Positions 1 through 7,844 of a stretch of DNA of 42,949 nt are shown here, one piece after another. Source of the stretch: Comamonadaceae bacterium (GTDB lineage Bacteria > Pseudomonadota > Gammaproteobacteria > Burkholderiales > Burkholderiaceae_C); contig JAIXWZ010000003.1 of NCBI GenBank assembly GCA_027491035.1, forward strand, positions 1 to 42,949, read 5' to 3'. Below the pieces are notes generated by a model. The model worked only from the letters and a program-made list of their open reading frames with translations. It made no database searches and was not told where the DNA came from. Each line of letters starts with the position of its first letter. The stretch's first letter is position 1. The position numbers were made by a program, and so were the translations under genes.

Positions 1-41
1 CGCCGAGAGGTTGCGCTAACTGCGTCATTGCACCCTTGGTC

Positions 42-211
42 CGTCATTGCGAGGAACGAAGCAATCCATCGGCGCTTGTGCAACGACATAGATTGCCACG
101 GCGCTGCGCGCCTCGCAATGACGTAGGAGCCGGCCCGCCACGTCGCAAGCTCCTCGCGGCTAAAGGCTGCGCCTCGCAATGACGGGGTGGTGGCCGCGCC
201 TCGCCATGACA
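42..211. repeat. REP/MITE-like intergenic inverted-repeat element (CGTCATTGCGAGG...CCTCGCAATGACG) with extra degenerate right-end copies
   Basis: cgtcattgcgaggaacgaagcaatcca at 42 mirrored by gattgccacggcgctgcgcgcctcgcaatgacg ending at 123; further right ends cctcgcaatgacg (172-184) and cctcgccatgac (199-210). Confidence 0.75.
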
Positions 212-353
212 GGGCCGGGCGTGCGCAAAGCAAAAGTTAAAGATGGTCGACACGCCTTGCGGCCTGTGCTCAAGAGCCTGGCTGCGCCATACACTGCGCG
301 CCTTTGCGCAGGTTGCAATTGCACCCAGGCGCAGCCGCGTGCAGGAGGTTGGG

Positions 354-1505
354 ATGCCTGTCGATGAACTCGAGGCTTGGCTCAGGCTGTTGCTCACGCC
401 CGGCGTGGGGCGGGTGCAGGCTCGGCATTTGCTGGCTGCTGCTCGCTCCCCCCAGGCGGTGTTCGAGCTCAGCCATGCGGCGTTGCAGGCGCTGGGCCTG
501 GAGCGTTGCGCCGCGGCGCTGGCCGCAAGGCCCGCCGAGCTTGACGGCCAGTTGCGGGCCACGCTTGAGTGGCTCGAGGGTGGCGGCGATCGTTTTGTGT
601 TCACCCTGGGCGATGCGGGCTACCCGCCGCAGCTGCTCGATATCGACGACCCGCCTTTGCTGCTCTACGCCATGGGCGCGCTGGCGCGGCGCTGGGCCGC
701 CGGTGAGCACGGGGGCCTGCCCATGCTGGCGGTGGTGGGCAGTCGCAACCCGACACCACAGGGTCAGCGGCATGCGCAGCAGTTTGCGCACGCGCTGGCC
801 CAGGCGGGCGTGTGCATTGTCTCGGGGTTGGCCTTGGGCATTGATGGCGCGGCGCATCAGGGTGCGATGCAGGCTGGCGGCAGCACGGTGGCGGTGGTGG
901 GTACGGGGTTGGACCGGGTGTATCCGCGCCAACACCTGGCGCTGGCCCGCCAGATGCTCGATCAGGGCGCCATCGTCAGCGAATTTGCCATCGGGGCGCC
1001 ACCGCTGACCCACCACTTTCCGCAGCGCAACCGCATCCTGGCCGGCCTGGCGCAGGCGACCTTGGTGGTCGAGGCGAACTTGCAATCGGGCTCCTTGATC
1101 ACGGCGCGGCTGGCGGCCGAGCAGGGCAAGGAGGTGATGGCCATTCCCGGCTCGATCGACTCGCCGCAGTCGCGCGGCTGCCACCAGCTCATCGTGCAGG
1201 GCGCGCGGCTGGTGGGCGGCGTGGCCGATGTGCTGCAGGCTCTCGGTGACTTGGGCGCGACGCGCTGTGCTGACGCCGCAGCGGCGGCCGACCGACCGGG
1301 CCAGCAGCCAGGTTCGGCCCTGCCCCCCGGGCGCAGCGACGATGGGCCGCTGCTGCAGGCCCTGGGCTTTGAGCCGGTCGGGTTGGACGCCTTGCAGGCC
1401 CGCTGCGGCTGGCCCACCGAGCGGCTGCAGGCCCGGCTGCTTGAACTCGAGCTCGAGGGCGCGCTTGGGCGCTTGCCCGGCGGCCTGTTTCAGCGCGTGG
1501 TTTAG
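354..1505 (+). CDS. dprA: DNA-processing protein DprA (Smf)
   Basis: VVGSRNPTPQG, VSGLALGIDGAAHQGAM, VVGTGLDRVYP...FPQRNRILAGL motifs; start refined to ATG at 354 (MPVDELEAWLRL). Confidence 0.95.
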   Translation: MPVDELEAWLRLLLTPGVGRVQARHLLAAARSPQAVFELSHAALQALGLERCAAALAARPAELDGQLRATLEWLEGGGDRFVFTLGDAGYPPQLLDIDDPPLLLYAMGALARRWAAGEHGGLPMLAVVGSRNPTPQGQRHAQQFAHALAQAGVCIVSGLALGIDGAAHQGAMQAGGSTVAVVGTGLDRVYPRQHLALARQMLDQGAIVSEFAIGAPPLTHHFPQRNRILAGLAQATLVVEANLQSGSLITARLAAEQGKEVMAIPGSIDSPQSRGCHQLIVQGARLVGGVADVLQALGDLGATRCADAAAAADRPGQQPGSALPPGRSDDGPLLQALGFEPVGLDALQARCGWPTERLQARLLELELEGALGRLPGGLFQRVV

Positions 1506-1553
1506 CGGCCTCCCACTTGCGCCCACCCCGTCCTTGTGCGTTATATTGGGGCC

Positions 1554-2045
1554 ATGTTTGAGGTGCTGGTTTACGTCTACGAAAACTATTGGCAAGGCGA
1601 CGCCTGCCCCGAGGCGCCGGCCCTGGGTCGCAAGCTCAGTGCGGCCGGCTTTGAGCCCGAGGAGATCGAGGCCGCCTTGATCTGGCTTGACGGCCTGCAG
1701 CTGGCCGCTCAGACCAGCCGGGTGTGCCCGGCCGATGCGCGTGGCGCAGCCGATTGCGCCCTGCCGCAGTCAGCCGACAGCCTGCGCGTTTACTCGTCGG
1801 CCGAGTGCCAGCAGCTCGGTGTCGATGCGCTGGGCTTCATCAGCTTTCTTGAAGGCGCCGATGTGCTGCCGCCGCACATGCGCGAGATCGTGGTCGACCG
1901 CGCCATGGCGGTGGCGGGAGAGCCCCTGAGCCTGGACGACCTCAAGATCATCGTGCTCATGGTCTATTGGAGCTTGGGCCAGGAGCCCGACGCCCTGGTG
2001 CTCGACGAGCTGTGCGACGACAGCCAGGGTCGGCTCGCGCACTGA
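1554..2045 (+). CDS. smg: Smg family protein (DUF494)
   Basis: MFEVLVYVYENYW N-terminus and ..RVYSSAECQQLGVDALGFISFLE; downstream of dprA as expected. Confidence 0.92.
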   Translation: MFEVLVYVYENYWQGDACPEAPALGRKLSAAGFEPEEIEAALIWLDGLQLAAQTSRVCPADARGAADCALPQSADSLRVYSSAECQQLGVDALGFISFLEGADVLPPHMREIVVDRAMAVAGEPLSLDDLKIIVLMVYWSLGQEPDALVLDELCDDSQGRLAH

Positions 2046-2072
2046 GCGCTGCCGGCCCCCACCCCCCGGCTT

Positions 2073-3029
2073 TTAAACCACCGCGCCGGCGTTGGGATCC
2101 TTGGGATCTTGGTCGCCTTTTTTCGGCTCGGCCTTGATCAGGTCTTCGCGGCGCAGGCCCAGCCACATGGCCACGGCGGCGGCAACGAAGACCGACGAGT
2201 AAATGCCAAAGCAAATGCCGATGGTCAGGGCCAGCGCGAAGTAAAACAGCGTCGGCCCGCCAAACAGCAGCATGGACAGCACCATGATCTGGGTTGAGCC
2301 GTGCGTGATGATGGTGCGGCTGATGGTCGAGGTGATGGCGTTGTCGATGATCTGCACCGTGTCCATCTTGCGCAGGCGGCGAAAGTTCTCGCGGATTCGG
2401 TCAAAGATCACCACCGACTCGTTGACCGAATAGCCCAGCACCGCCAGCACCGCAGCGAGCACGGCCAGCGAGAATTCCCACTGAAAGAAGGCAAAAAAGC
2501 CCAGGATGATGATGACGTCGTGCAGGTTCGCAATGATGGCGGCCACCGCGAACTTCCATTCGAAGCGAAAAGCCAGGTAGATCATGATGCCCACCACCAC
2601 CATGGCCAGTGCCTTGAGTCCATCGGTGGCCAGCTCCTCACCGATTTGCGGCCCGACGAATTCGGTGCGCTTGAGCGTCACGCTGGGGTCGCTGGCCTTG
2701 AGCGCCTGCAGCACCCGATCGCTTTGCTGGGCGGTGGTCACGCCTTTTTGCACCGGCAGGCGGATCATCACGTCGCGGGCGGTGCCAAAATTTTGCACCT
2801 GCACTTCGGCGTAACCCAGGCTGGCGACGGTGCCGCGCACCTTTTCCAAATTGGCCGGCTGGCTGTAGCTCACCTCCATCAGCGTGCCGCCGGTGAACTC
2901 GACCGACAGGTGCAGGCCACGGGTGAAGAGGAAAAAGACCGCCAGCGCGAAGGTGATGAATGAGATCGCGTTGAAGATCTTGGCATGCCGCATGAACGGG
3001 ATGTCGCGGCCTATTTTGAACAGTTCCAT
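2073..3029 (-). CDS. secF: Protein translocase subunit SecF
   Basis: MELFKIGRDIPFMRHAKIFNAISF; VEFTGGTLMEV; VIFDRIREN; follows secD on the same strand. Confidence 0.96.
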   Translation of the reverse strand: MELFKIGRDIPFMRHAKIFNAISFITFALAVFFLFTRGLHLSVEFTGGTLMEVSYSQPANLEKVRGTVASLGYAEVQVQNFGTARDVMIRLPVQKGVTTAQQSDRVLQALKASDPSVTLKRTEFVGPQIGEELATDGLKALAMVVVGIMIYLAFRFEWKFAVAAIIANLHDVIIILGFFAFFQWEFSLAVLAAVLAVLGYSVNESVVIFDRIRENFRRLRKMDTVQIIDNAITSTISRTIITHGSTQIMVLSMLLFGGPTLFYFALALTIGICFGIYSSVFVAAAVAMWLGLRREDLIKAEPKKGDQDPKDPNAGAVV

Positions 3030-3058
3030 GATGGCTCTTTCGGTCGTGACGCGCGGTT

Positions 3059-4924
3059 TTAGGGCTTGGTGCTGGCGTCTGGGCGCCAGACGGTGCCGAT
3101 GGACACCGACTTGAGTTTCTTTTGCCGGCCGTACCACAGGTTGACCAAGCCGCGTGAGAAGAACACGGCTGAGAACATGCTGGTCAAGATGCCCAGGCAG
3201 TGCACCACGGCGAAGCCGCGCACCGGGCCCGAGCCAAAAATGAGCAGGGCCAGGCCGGCGATCAAGGTGGTGATGTTGGAGTCCAAGATGGTGGCCCAGG
3301 CCCTTTCGTAGCCGGCGTGGATGGCCGCCTGTGGCGCCGCCCCGTTGCGCAACTCTTCGCGCACCCTCTCGTTGATCAGCACGTTGGAGTCGATGGCCAT
3401 GCCCAGCGCCAGCGCCATGGCCGCCATGCCCGGCAGGGTCAGCGTGGCCTGCAGCATGGACAGCACCGACACCAGCAGCAGCAAATTGACCGCCAGCGCC
3501 AGGCCCGAGAACAGGCCAAAGAGCATGTAGTAAATGGCCATGAAGGCCACGATCACCAGAAAGCCCCAGGTCACGCTGTTAAAGCCCTTGGCAATGTTTT
3601 CGGCGCCCAGGCTCGGGCCTATGGTGCGCTCTTCGATGATCTCCATCGGCGCGGCCAGGGAGCCAGCGCGCAGCAGCAGGGCCAGGTCGTTGGCCTCGAC
3701 CGTGGTCATGGAGCCCGAGATCTGGAAGCGGTTGCCCAGCTCGCCCTGAATCACCGGCGCGGTCAGCACTTCGCCCTTGCCTTTTTCAAACAGCACGATG
3801 GCCATGCGCTTCTTCAGGTTCTCGCGGCTGACGTCGCGCATGATGCGCCCGCCCTTGGCATCGACCGTCAGGTCGACCTTGGGCTGCTGGGTTTGCGAAT
3901 CAAAGCCCGGCTGCGCGTCGGTCAGGCTGTCACCCGTGAGCACCACCTGCTTTTTCAGGATGATGGGGCGGCCATCGCGCTCGAGGAATTTCTCGCTCAT
4001 GAAGGGCACCAGGCCGCCGCCGAGCTCGGCCGCGCGCGCCTCGGCGCTCTCGTCAACCAGGCGCATCTCTAAAGTGGCGGTGCGGCCCAGGATGTCCTTG
4101 GCCTTGGCCGTGTCCTGCACGCCGGGCAGCTGCACCACGATGCGGTCAAGCCCTTGCTGCTGGATCACCGGCTCAGAGACGCCCAGTTCGTTGATGCGGT
4201 TGTGCAAGGTGGTGATGTTTTGCTTGAGAGCCTGCTCCTGCACGCGGCGCACCGCCTCGGGCTTGATGCTGGCCAGCAGCCTCGTCTTGGCGCCGTCGGG
4301 CTCGGTGCGCACCTGCAGATCGGCAAACTGCTCGTCGATGAGCTTGCGCACCGCCTCGACCGTGGCGGCATCGGGCAGGCGCATCTGCAGGCCTTGGCCT
4401 TCGCGCCTCAGGTCTTCGTAGCGCAGGCTTTTTTCGCGCAGGTTCAGCCGCAGGTCGCCGGCCAGCGAGTCGACGCGTTTGGTCAGCGCCGCCTGCATGT
4501 CCACTTGCAGCATGAAGTGCACGCCGCCGCGCAGGTCCAGGCCGAGGTACATGGGCATGGCATGCACGCTGCGCAGCCAGGCCGGCGAGCGCGACACCAG
4601 GTTGAGTGCAACGATGTAGCTTGGGTCGGCGGCGTTGACCAGCGCCTTTTGGATGGCGTCTTTGGCTCTGAGCTGGGTGTCGGGGCTGTCCAGGCGCACG
4701 CGCACCGAATTGCCGTCGAGCACCACCTCTTGGGCTTGCACGTCGGCCGCTTTGAGCGCTTCTTGCACCCGATCGACGGTGCTGTCGTCGATCTTGACCA
4801 TGGTCTTGAGGCTCGAGACCTGCACCGCTGGCGCCTCGCCAAAGAAATTGGGCAAGGTGTAGAGCGCAGCAATCACCAGGGTGATGGCGATGATCAGATA
4901 CTTCCAGATCGGGTAGCGGTTCAT
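3059..4924 (-). CDS. secD: Protein translocase subunit SecD
   Basis: MNRYPIWKYLIIAITLVIAALYTLPN; LGLDLRGGVHFMLQVD; MAIDSNVLINERVREEL. Confidence 0.97.
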   Translation of the reverse strand: MNRYPIWKYLIIAITLVIAALYTLPNFFGEAPAVQVSSLKTMVKIDDSTVDRVQEALKAADVQAQEVVLDGNSVRVRLDSPDTQLRAKDAIQKALVNAADPSYIVALNLVSRSPAWLRSVHAMPMYLGLDLRGGVHFMLQVDMQAALTKRVDSLAGDLRLNLREKSLRYEDLRREGQGLQMRLPDAATVEAVRKLIDEQFADLQVRTEPDGAKTRLLASIKPEAVRRVQEQALKQNITTLHNRINELGVSEPVIQQQGLDRIVVQLPGVQDTAKAKDILGRTATLEMRLVDESAEARAAELGGGLVPFMSEKFLERDGRPIILKKQVVLTGDSLTDAQPGFDSQTQQPKVDLTVDAKGGRIMRDVSRENLKKRMAIVLFEKGKGEVLTAPVIQGELGNRFQISGSMTTVEANDLALLLRAGSLAAPMEIIEERTIGPSLGAENIAKGFNSVTWGFLVIVAFMAIYYMLFGLFSGLALAVNLLLLVSVLSMLQATLTLPGMAAMALALGMAIDSNVLINERVREELRNGAAPQAAIHAGYERAWATILDSNITTLIAGLALLIFGSGPVRGFAVVHCLGILTSMFSAVFFSRGLVNLWYGRQKKLKSVSIGTVWRPDASTKP

Positions 4925-4975
4925 GGTCGATTCCGGGAGAGGCCTGACGGGCGCTGGGCCCAGGCCGGGGGCAAA

Positions 4976-5011
4976 TCGGCAGCTGAGTCGGCAGCTGAAC
5001 TGGCAGCTGAG
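4976..5011. repeat. 12-bp tandem repeat, three units (tcggcagctgag)
   Basis: tcggcagctgag / tcggcagctgaa / ctggcagctgag between yajC and secD. Confidence 0.85.
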
Positions 5012-5048
5012 CTTGCGAACCGGGCGGGCGCACCGGTGCGCAGCCGCA

Positions 5049-5381
5049 TCACTTCATGCTGCCCTTGGGCAGCACCTGCACCACCGAGGCGCGCTGCATC
5101 TGCACTTCCACGCCCTCGGCCAATTCGATGCCGATGAAAGCGTCGCTGATCTTGCTCACTCGGCCGACCAGGCCGCCGGCGGTGACCACCTCGTCGCCCT
5201 TGGCCAGGGCCTCGATCATGGCCCGGTGTTCCTTTTGCTTCTTCATCTGGGGGCGGATCATGACGAAATACAGCACCACAAACATCAGCAGCAGCGGCAG
5301 CATGCTGGCCATCGAGGACATCATGTCGCCACCACCGGCGGCGGCGGGGGCGGTCTGGGCATAAGCAGAGGAAATGAACAC
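5049..5381 (-). CDS. yajC: Preprotein translocase subunit YajC
   Basis: MLPLLLMFVVLYFVMIRPQMKKQKEHRAMIEALAKGDEVVTAGGLVGRV; likely GTG start at 5381. Confidence 0.93.
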   Translation of the reverse strand: MFISSAYAQTAPAAAGGGDMMSSMASMLPLLLMFVVLYFVMIRPQMKKQKEHRAMIEALAKGDEVVTAGGLVGRVSKISDAFIGIELAEGVEVQMQRASVVQVLPKGSMK

Positions 5382-5480
5382 GGCTTGAACTCCAAAAAGG
5401 GGTGGATGCTGGCCTGGCCTGACCTGCACGGCAGGCTCTGGCGCGCCGAGGCCTAAGGACGGTCTGCACAAGTGCGTTTT

Positions 5481-5569
5481 GTCATTGCGAGCGAAGCGTG
5501 GCAATCCAAAAAACGTTGATCAATCAGCGGTTGATGGATTGCCACGTCGCTGCGCTCCTCGCGATGACG
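5481..5569. repeat. Second REP/MITE-like element (GTCATTGCGAGCGAAGCGTGGCAATCC...GGATTGCCACGTCGCTGCGCTCCTCGCGATGAC)
   Basis: near-perfect terminal inverted repeats flanking a short spacer (aaaaaacgttgatcaatcagcggttgat). Confidence 0.85.
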
Positions 5570-5749
5570 GGGCTGTGCAGGCTGTCCCTAAGCAGGGCGG
5601 GCTCGGCGCAAAAGGGCGATTGTATGCGGCGGCCCACGCGCCCGAGCCGATCAGGCGCTCGCAATCCCGCGAGCGCGCAAGGGCTTGGTCCCCGCCCGAA
5701 AGCGCCGCCGGTGGCGCATCTGGCCCCGCGGGCCGTGCCCGCTCGAGCG

Positions 5750-6997
5750 CTAGCGTGGCCACAGCACCCAGGCCTGCAGCGGCTGGCGGATGCGGCTGGC
5801 CAGCTCGCCGGCCTGCGCGCCGGTGCCGGTGAAGTAGTCGATCCGCAGCGCCCCGACGATGGCCGCGCCGCTGTCTTGCGCGGCCACCAGCCGAGCCAAT
5901 TGCACCGCCGGGCCTTGGGAGACCAGCCAGACCGGCGTGCCGTGGGCGATGCTGCTGGGGTCGACTGCGATCGAGCGGCCGGCGCTCAGCGGCACGCCCA
6001 GCGCGCCGCGCGGGCCCTCGGCCGGATCGCCGATCGGCTCTTCCCGAAAGAACACGTAGCGCGGATTGCTCCACAGCAGCTCGGGCACGCGCTGCGGGTT
6101 CTGCGCGGCCCAGGCTTTGGTCGCCTGCGGCCAGGGGGCGATGCGCTGCACGCCTTGCTCAAGCAGCCACTGGTTGACGCTGCGGTAAGGCTGCCCGTTG
6201 GTGCCGGCAAAGGCCACCCGCACCTGGCGCGAGCTGCCGTCGGCCTCGGTCAGCTCCAGCCGCCCCGAGCCTTGGATGTGCAGCAGCAGGGCATCGATCG
6301 GGTCGCTGAGCCAGGCGATTTCGCGCCCGCGCAGCGCCTGCATGGCCTGCGGCAGGGTGTCGATCTCCCGCCGGCTGAACCAGGGCGTGCGCTCGGCCAG
6401 CCCAGCCGGCGGGCGGTACAGCGGCACCGGATGGTCGGCAGCAGGCAGCCGCCGCGCCGGCAAGATGGGCTCGAAATAGCCGGTGAGCAAGCCTTGCGCC
6501 CTGCCCTCCAGATCGAGCACGCGATAGGGCTTGAGGGTGTCCATCAGCCATTGGCTTTGTTGCTGCGCGCTGGCCAGGGCCAGCTGGCGCATTTGGGGGC
6601 ACAGCGCAGCGAAGGCCGGGCTGGGCCGCTGGCAGCTGCGCACAAGCGCGGGCCAGGCCTGGGCCAGCGGGTCTTGGCCCCAGCCCGGCAGGTCGGACCA
6701 CTGCGCGGGCGCCCAGCAACTGCTGCCCGCGCGCACGCTGCCCGCTGCGCAGCCCGGTGCAGCGGCGCTGGTTGGGGCCGGCGCGGGCCCGCGGGACAAG
6801 TGCGGCTGGGGGTGCGGCTGGGGGGGCGGCTGGGTGGGCGTCTGGGTGGGCGGTGGGGCCGAGGGCAGTCCTGGCGCACTGGCCGGCAGCGCGGGCGGGG
6901 CTTGGCGCGGGGCGCTGCAAGAAACCAGACAGGCCGTCAGGATCAGGCAGGCAGAGATAATTGAGGCGCGCCCGCAGTGGCGTGGACGGCCCCTCAT
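5750..6997 (-). CDS. mltA: Membrane-bound lytic murein transglycosylase A (lipoprotein)
   Basis: GLLTGYFEPILPARR; GREIAWLSDPIDALLLHIQGSGRL; VAAQDSGAAIVGALRIDYFTGTGAQAGE; lipobox-like LTAC/LVSC at the N-terminus. Confidence 0.92.
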   Translation of the reverse strand: MRGRPRHCGRASIISACLILTACLVSCSAPRQAPPALPASAPGLPSAPPPTQTPTQPPPQPHPQPHLSRGPAPAPTSAAAPGCAAGSVRAGSSCWAPAQWSDLPGWGQDPLAQAWPALVRSCQRPSPAFAALCPQMRQLALASAQQQSQWLMDTLKPYRVLDLEGRAQGLLTGYFEPILPARRLPAADHPVPLYRPPAGLAERTPWFSRREIDTLPQAMQALRGREIAWLSDPIDALLLHIQGSGRLELTEADGSSRQVRVAFAGTNGQPYRSVNQWLLEQGVQRIAPWPQATKAWAAQNPQRVPELLWSNPRYVFFREEPIGDPAEGPRGALGVPLSAGRSIAVDPSSIAHGTPVWLVSQGPAVQLARLVAAQDSGAAIVGALRIDYFTGTGAQAGELASRIRQPLQAWVLWPR

Positions 6998-7130
6998 GAC
7001 CTTGTTGTTGCTCGAAGCCTTGCTGGCGCTGGCCTTGCTGGTGTTCATCGTCTGGTGGACCATGTTTTCGGGACGCCCCAAGGGGGAGCGCCCCGATCAG
7101 CAGCCGCCCGATGAAGACGGCCGGCGCTAG
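6996..7130 (+). CDS. Possible small single-TM protein (44 aa) divergent from mltA
   Basis: in-frame within ORF 6531..7130: MTLLLLEALLALALLVFIVWWTMFSGRPKGERPDQQPPDEDGRR; one hydrophobic helix followed by a charged tail. Confidence 0.45.
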   Translation: MTLLLLEALLALALLVFIVWWTMFSGRPKGERPDQQPPDEDGRR

Positions 7131-7155
7131 AGCGCAGGCGACTTCGGGCCGGGAT

Positions 7156-7200
7156 GGTCGTTGCGGTCGTTACGACCGTTATGGCCGTTATGGCCATCAT
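7156..7200. repeat. 9-bp tandem repeat, five units, containing two hairpins
   Basis: ggtcgttgc/ggtcgttac/gaccgttat/ggccgttat/ggccatcat. Confidence 0.85.
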
Positions 7201-7205
7201 CAGCA

Positions 7206-7844
7206 TCACGGCAGTCCCGTCTCGTGCAGCAAGTTGGCCAGCTCCACCGCTGATCGGACCCCCATTTTTTCAAAGATGCGGGCGCGGTGCACCTCCACCG
7301 TGCGCACGCTGATGCCCAGCGTGTCGGCCACCTGCTTGTTGGCCAGTCCGTCGACCACACAGCGCATGACCTCGTGCTCACGCTCGGTCAGGCCTGCGAG
7401 CCGCTCGCCTAACTCGTGGCGGCGGCGGTGGGCGGCCAGGGCGGCGGCCGAGGCGGCCAGGGCCTGCTCGACCCGATCAATCAGGGCGTTGTCGGAAAAG
7501 GGCTTCTCGCAAAAGTCGAAGGCGCCGCGCTGGACCGTTTTGACCGCCGTCGCCACATCGGCATGGCCGGTGAGGAAAATCACGGGCATCAGCTTGGGCA
7601 GCTGGCGCTCGATCAGACGCTCGAACAGGGCCAGGCCGCTGAGCTCGCCCATGCGCACGTCGAGCAGCGCGCAGGTCGGCTCGCGCAGCGCAAAGCCCTC
7701 GCGCGTGATGTGGGCCTCAAAGGCCTCGGCCGAGTCGAAGGTTTCGCTCAGCAGCCGCCGCGAACGCAGCAGCCAGGCCAGCGCGTCGCGCACGCCGGCA
7801 TCGTCGTCGATCACATAGACCGTGGAATTGGGGTAGGGGTTCAT
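7206..7844 (-). CDS. FixJ/NarL-type response regulator (LuxR HTH output)
   Basis: VYVIDDDAGVRDAL, LLDVRMGELSGLALFE, VIFLTGHADVATAVKTVQRGAFDFCEKPF, LTEREHEVMRCVVDGLANKQVADTLGISVRTVEVHRARI. Confidence 0.93.
   Translation of the reverse strand: MNPYPNSTVYVIDDDAGVRDALAWLLRSRRLLSETFDSAEAFEAHITREGFALREPTCALLDVRMGELSGLALFERLIERQLPKLMPVIFLTGHADVATAVKTVQRGAFDFCEKPFSDNALIDRVEQALAASAAALAAHRRRHELGERLAGLTEREHEVMRCVVDGLANKQVADTLGISVRTVEVHRARIFEKMGVRSAVELANLLHETGLP

Noticed and set aside
44-604. Minus-strand ORF with SLRGAQRRGN peptide
   Set aside because: Translation of the REP-like repeat plus antisense dprA; this peptide pattern is a typical false ORF from such repeats.
5498-6964. 488-aa plus-strand ORF starting in the REP-like element
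   Set aside because: Antisense to mltA and seeded in a repeat; no protein-like motifs.
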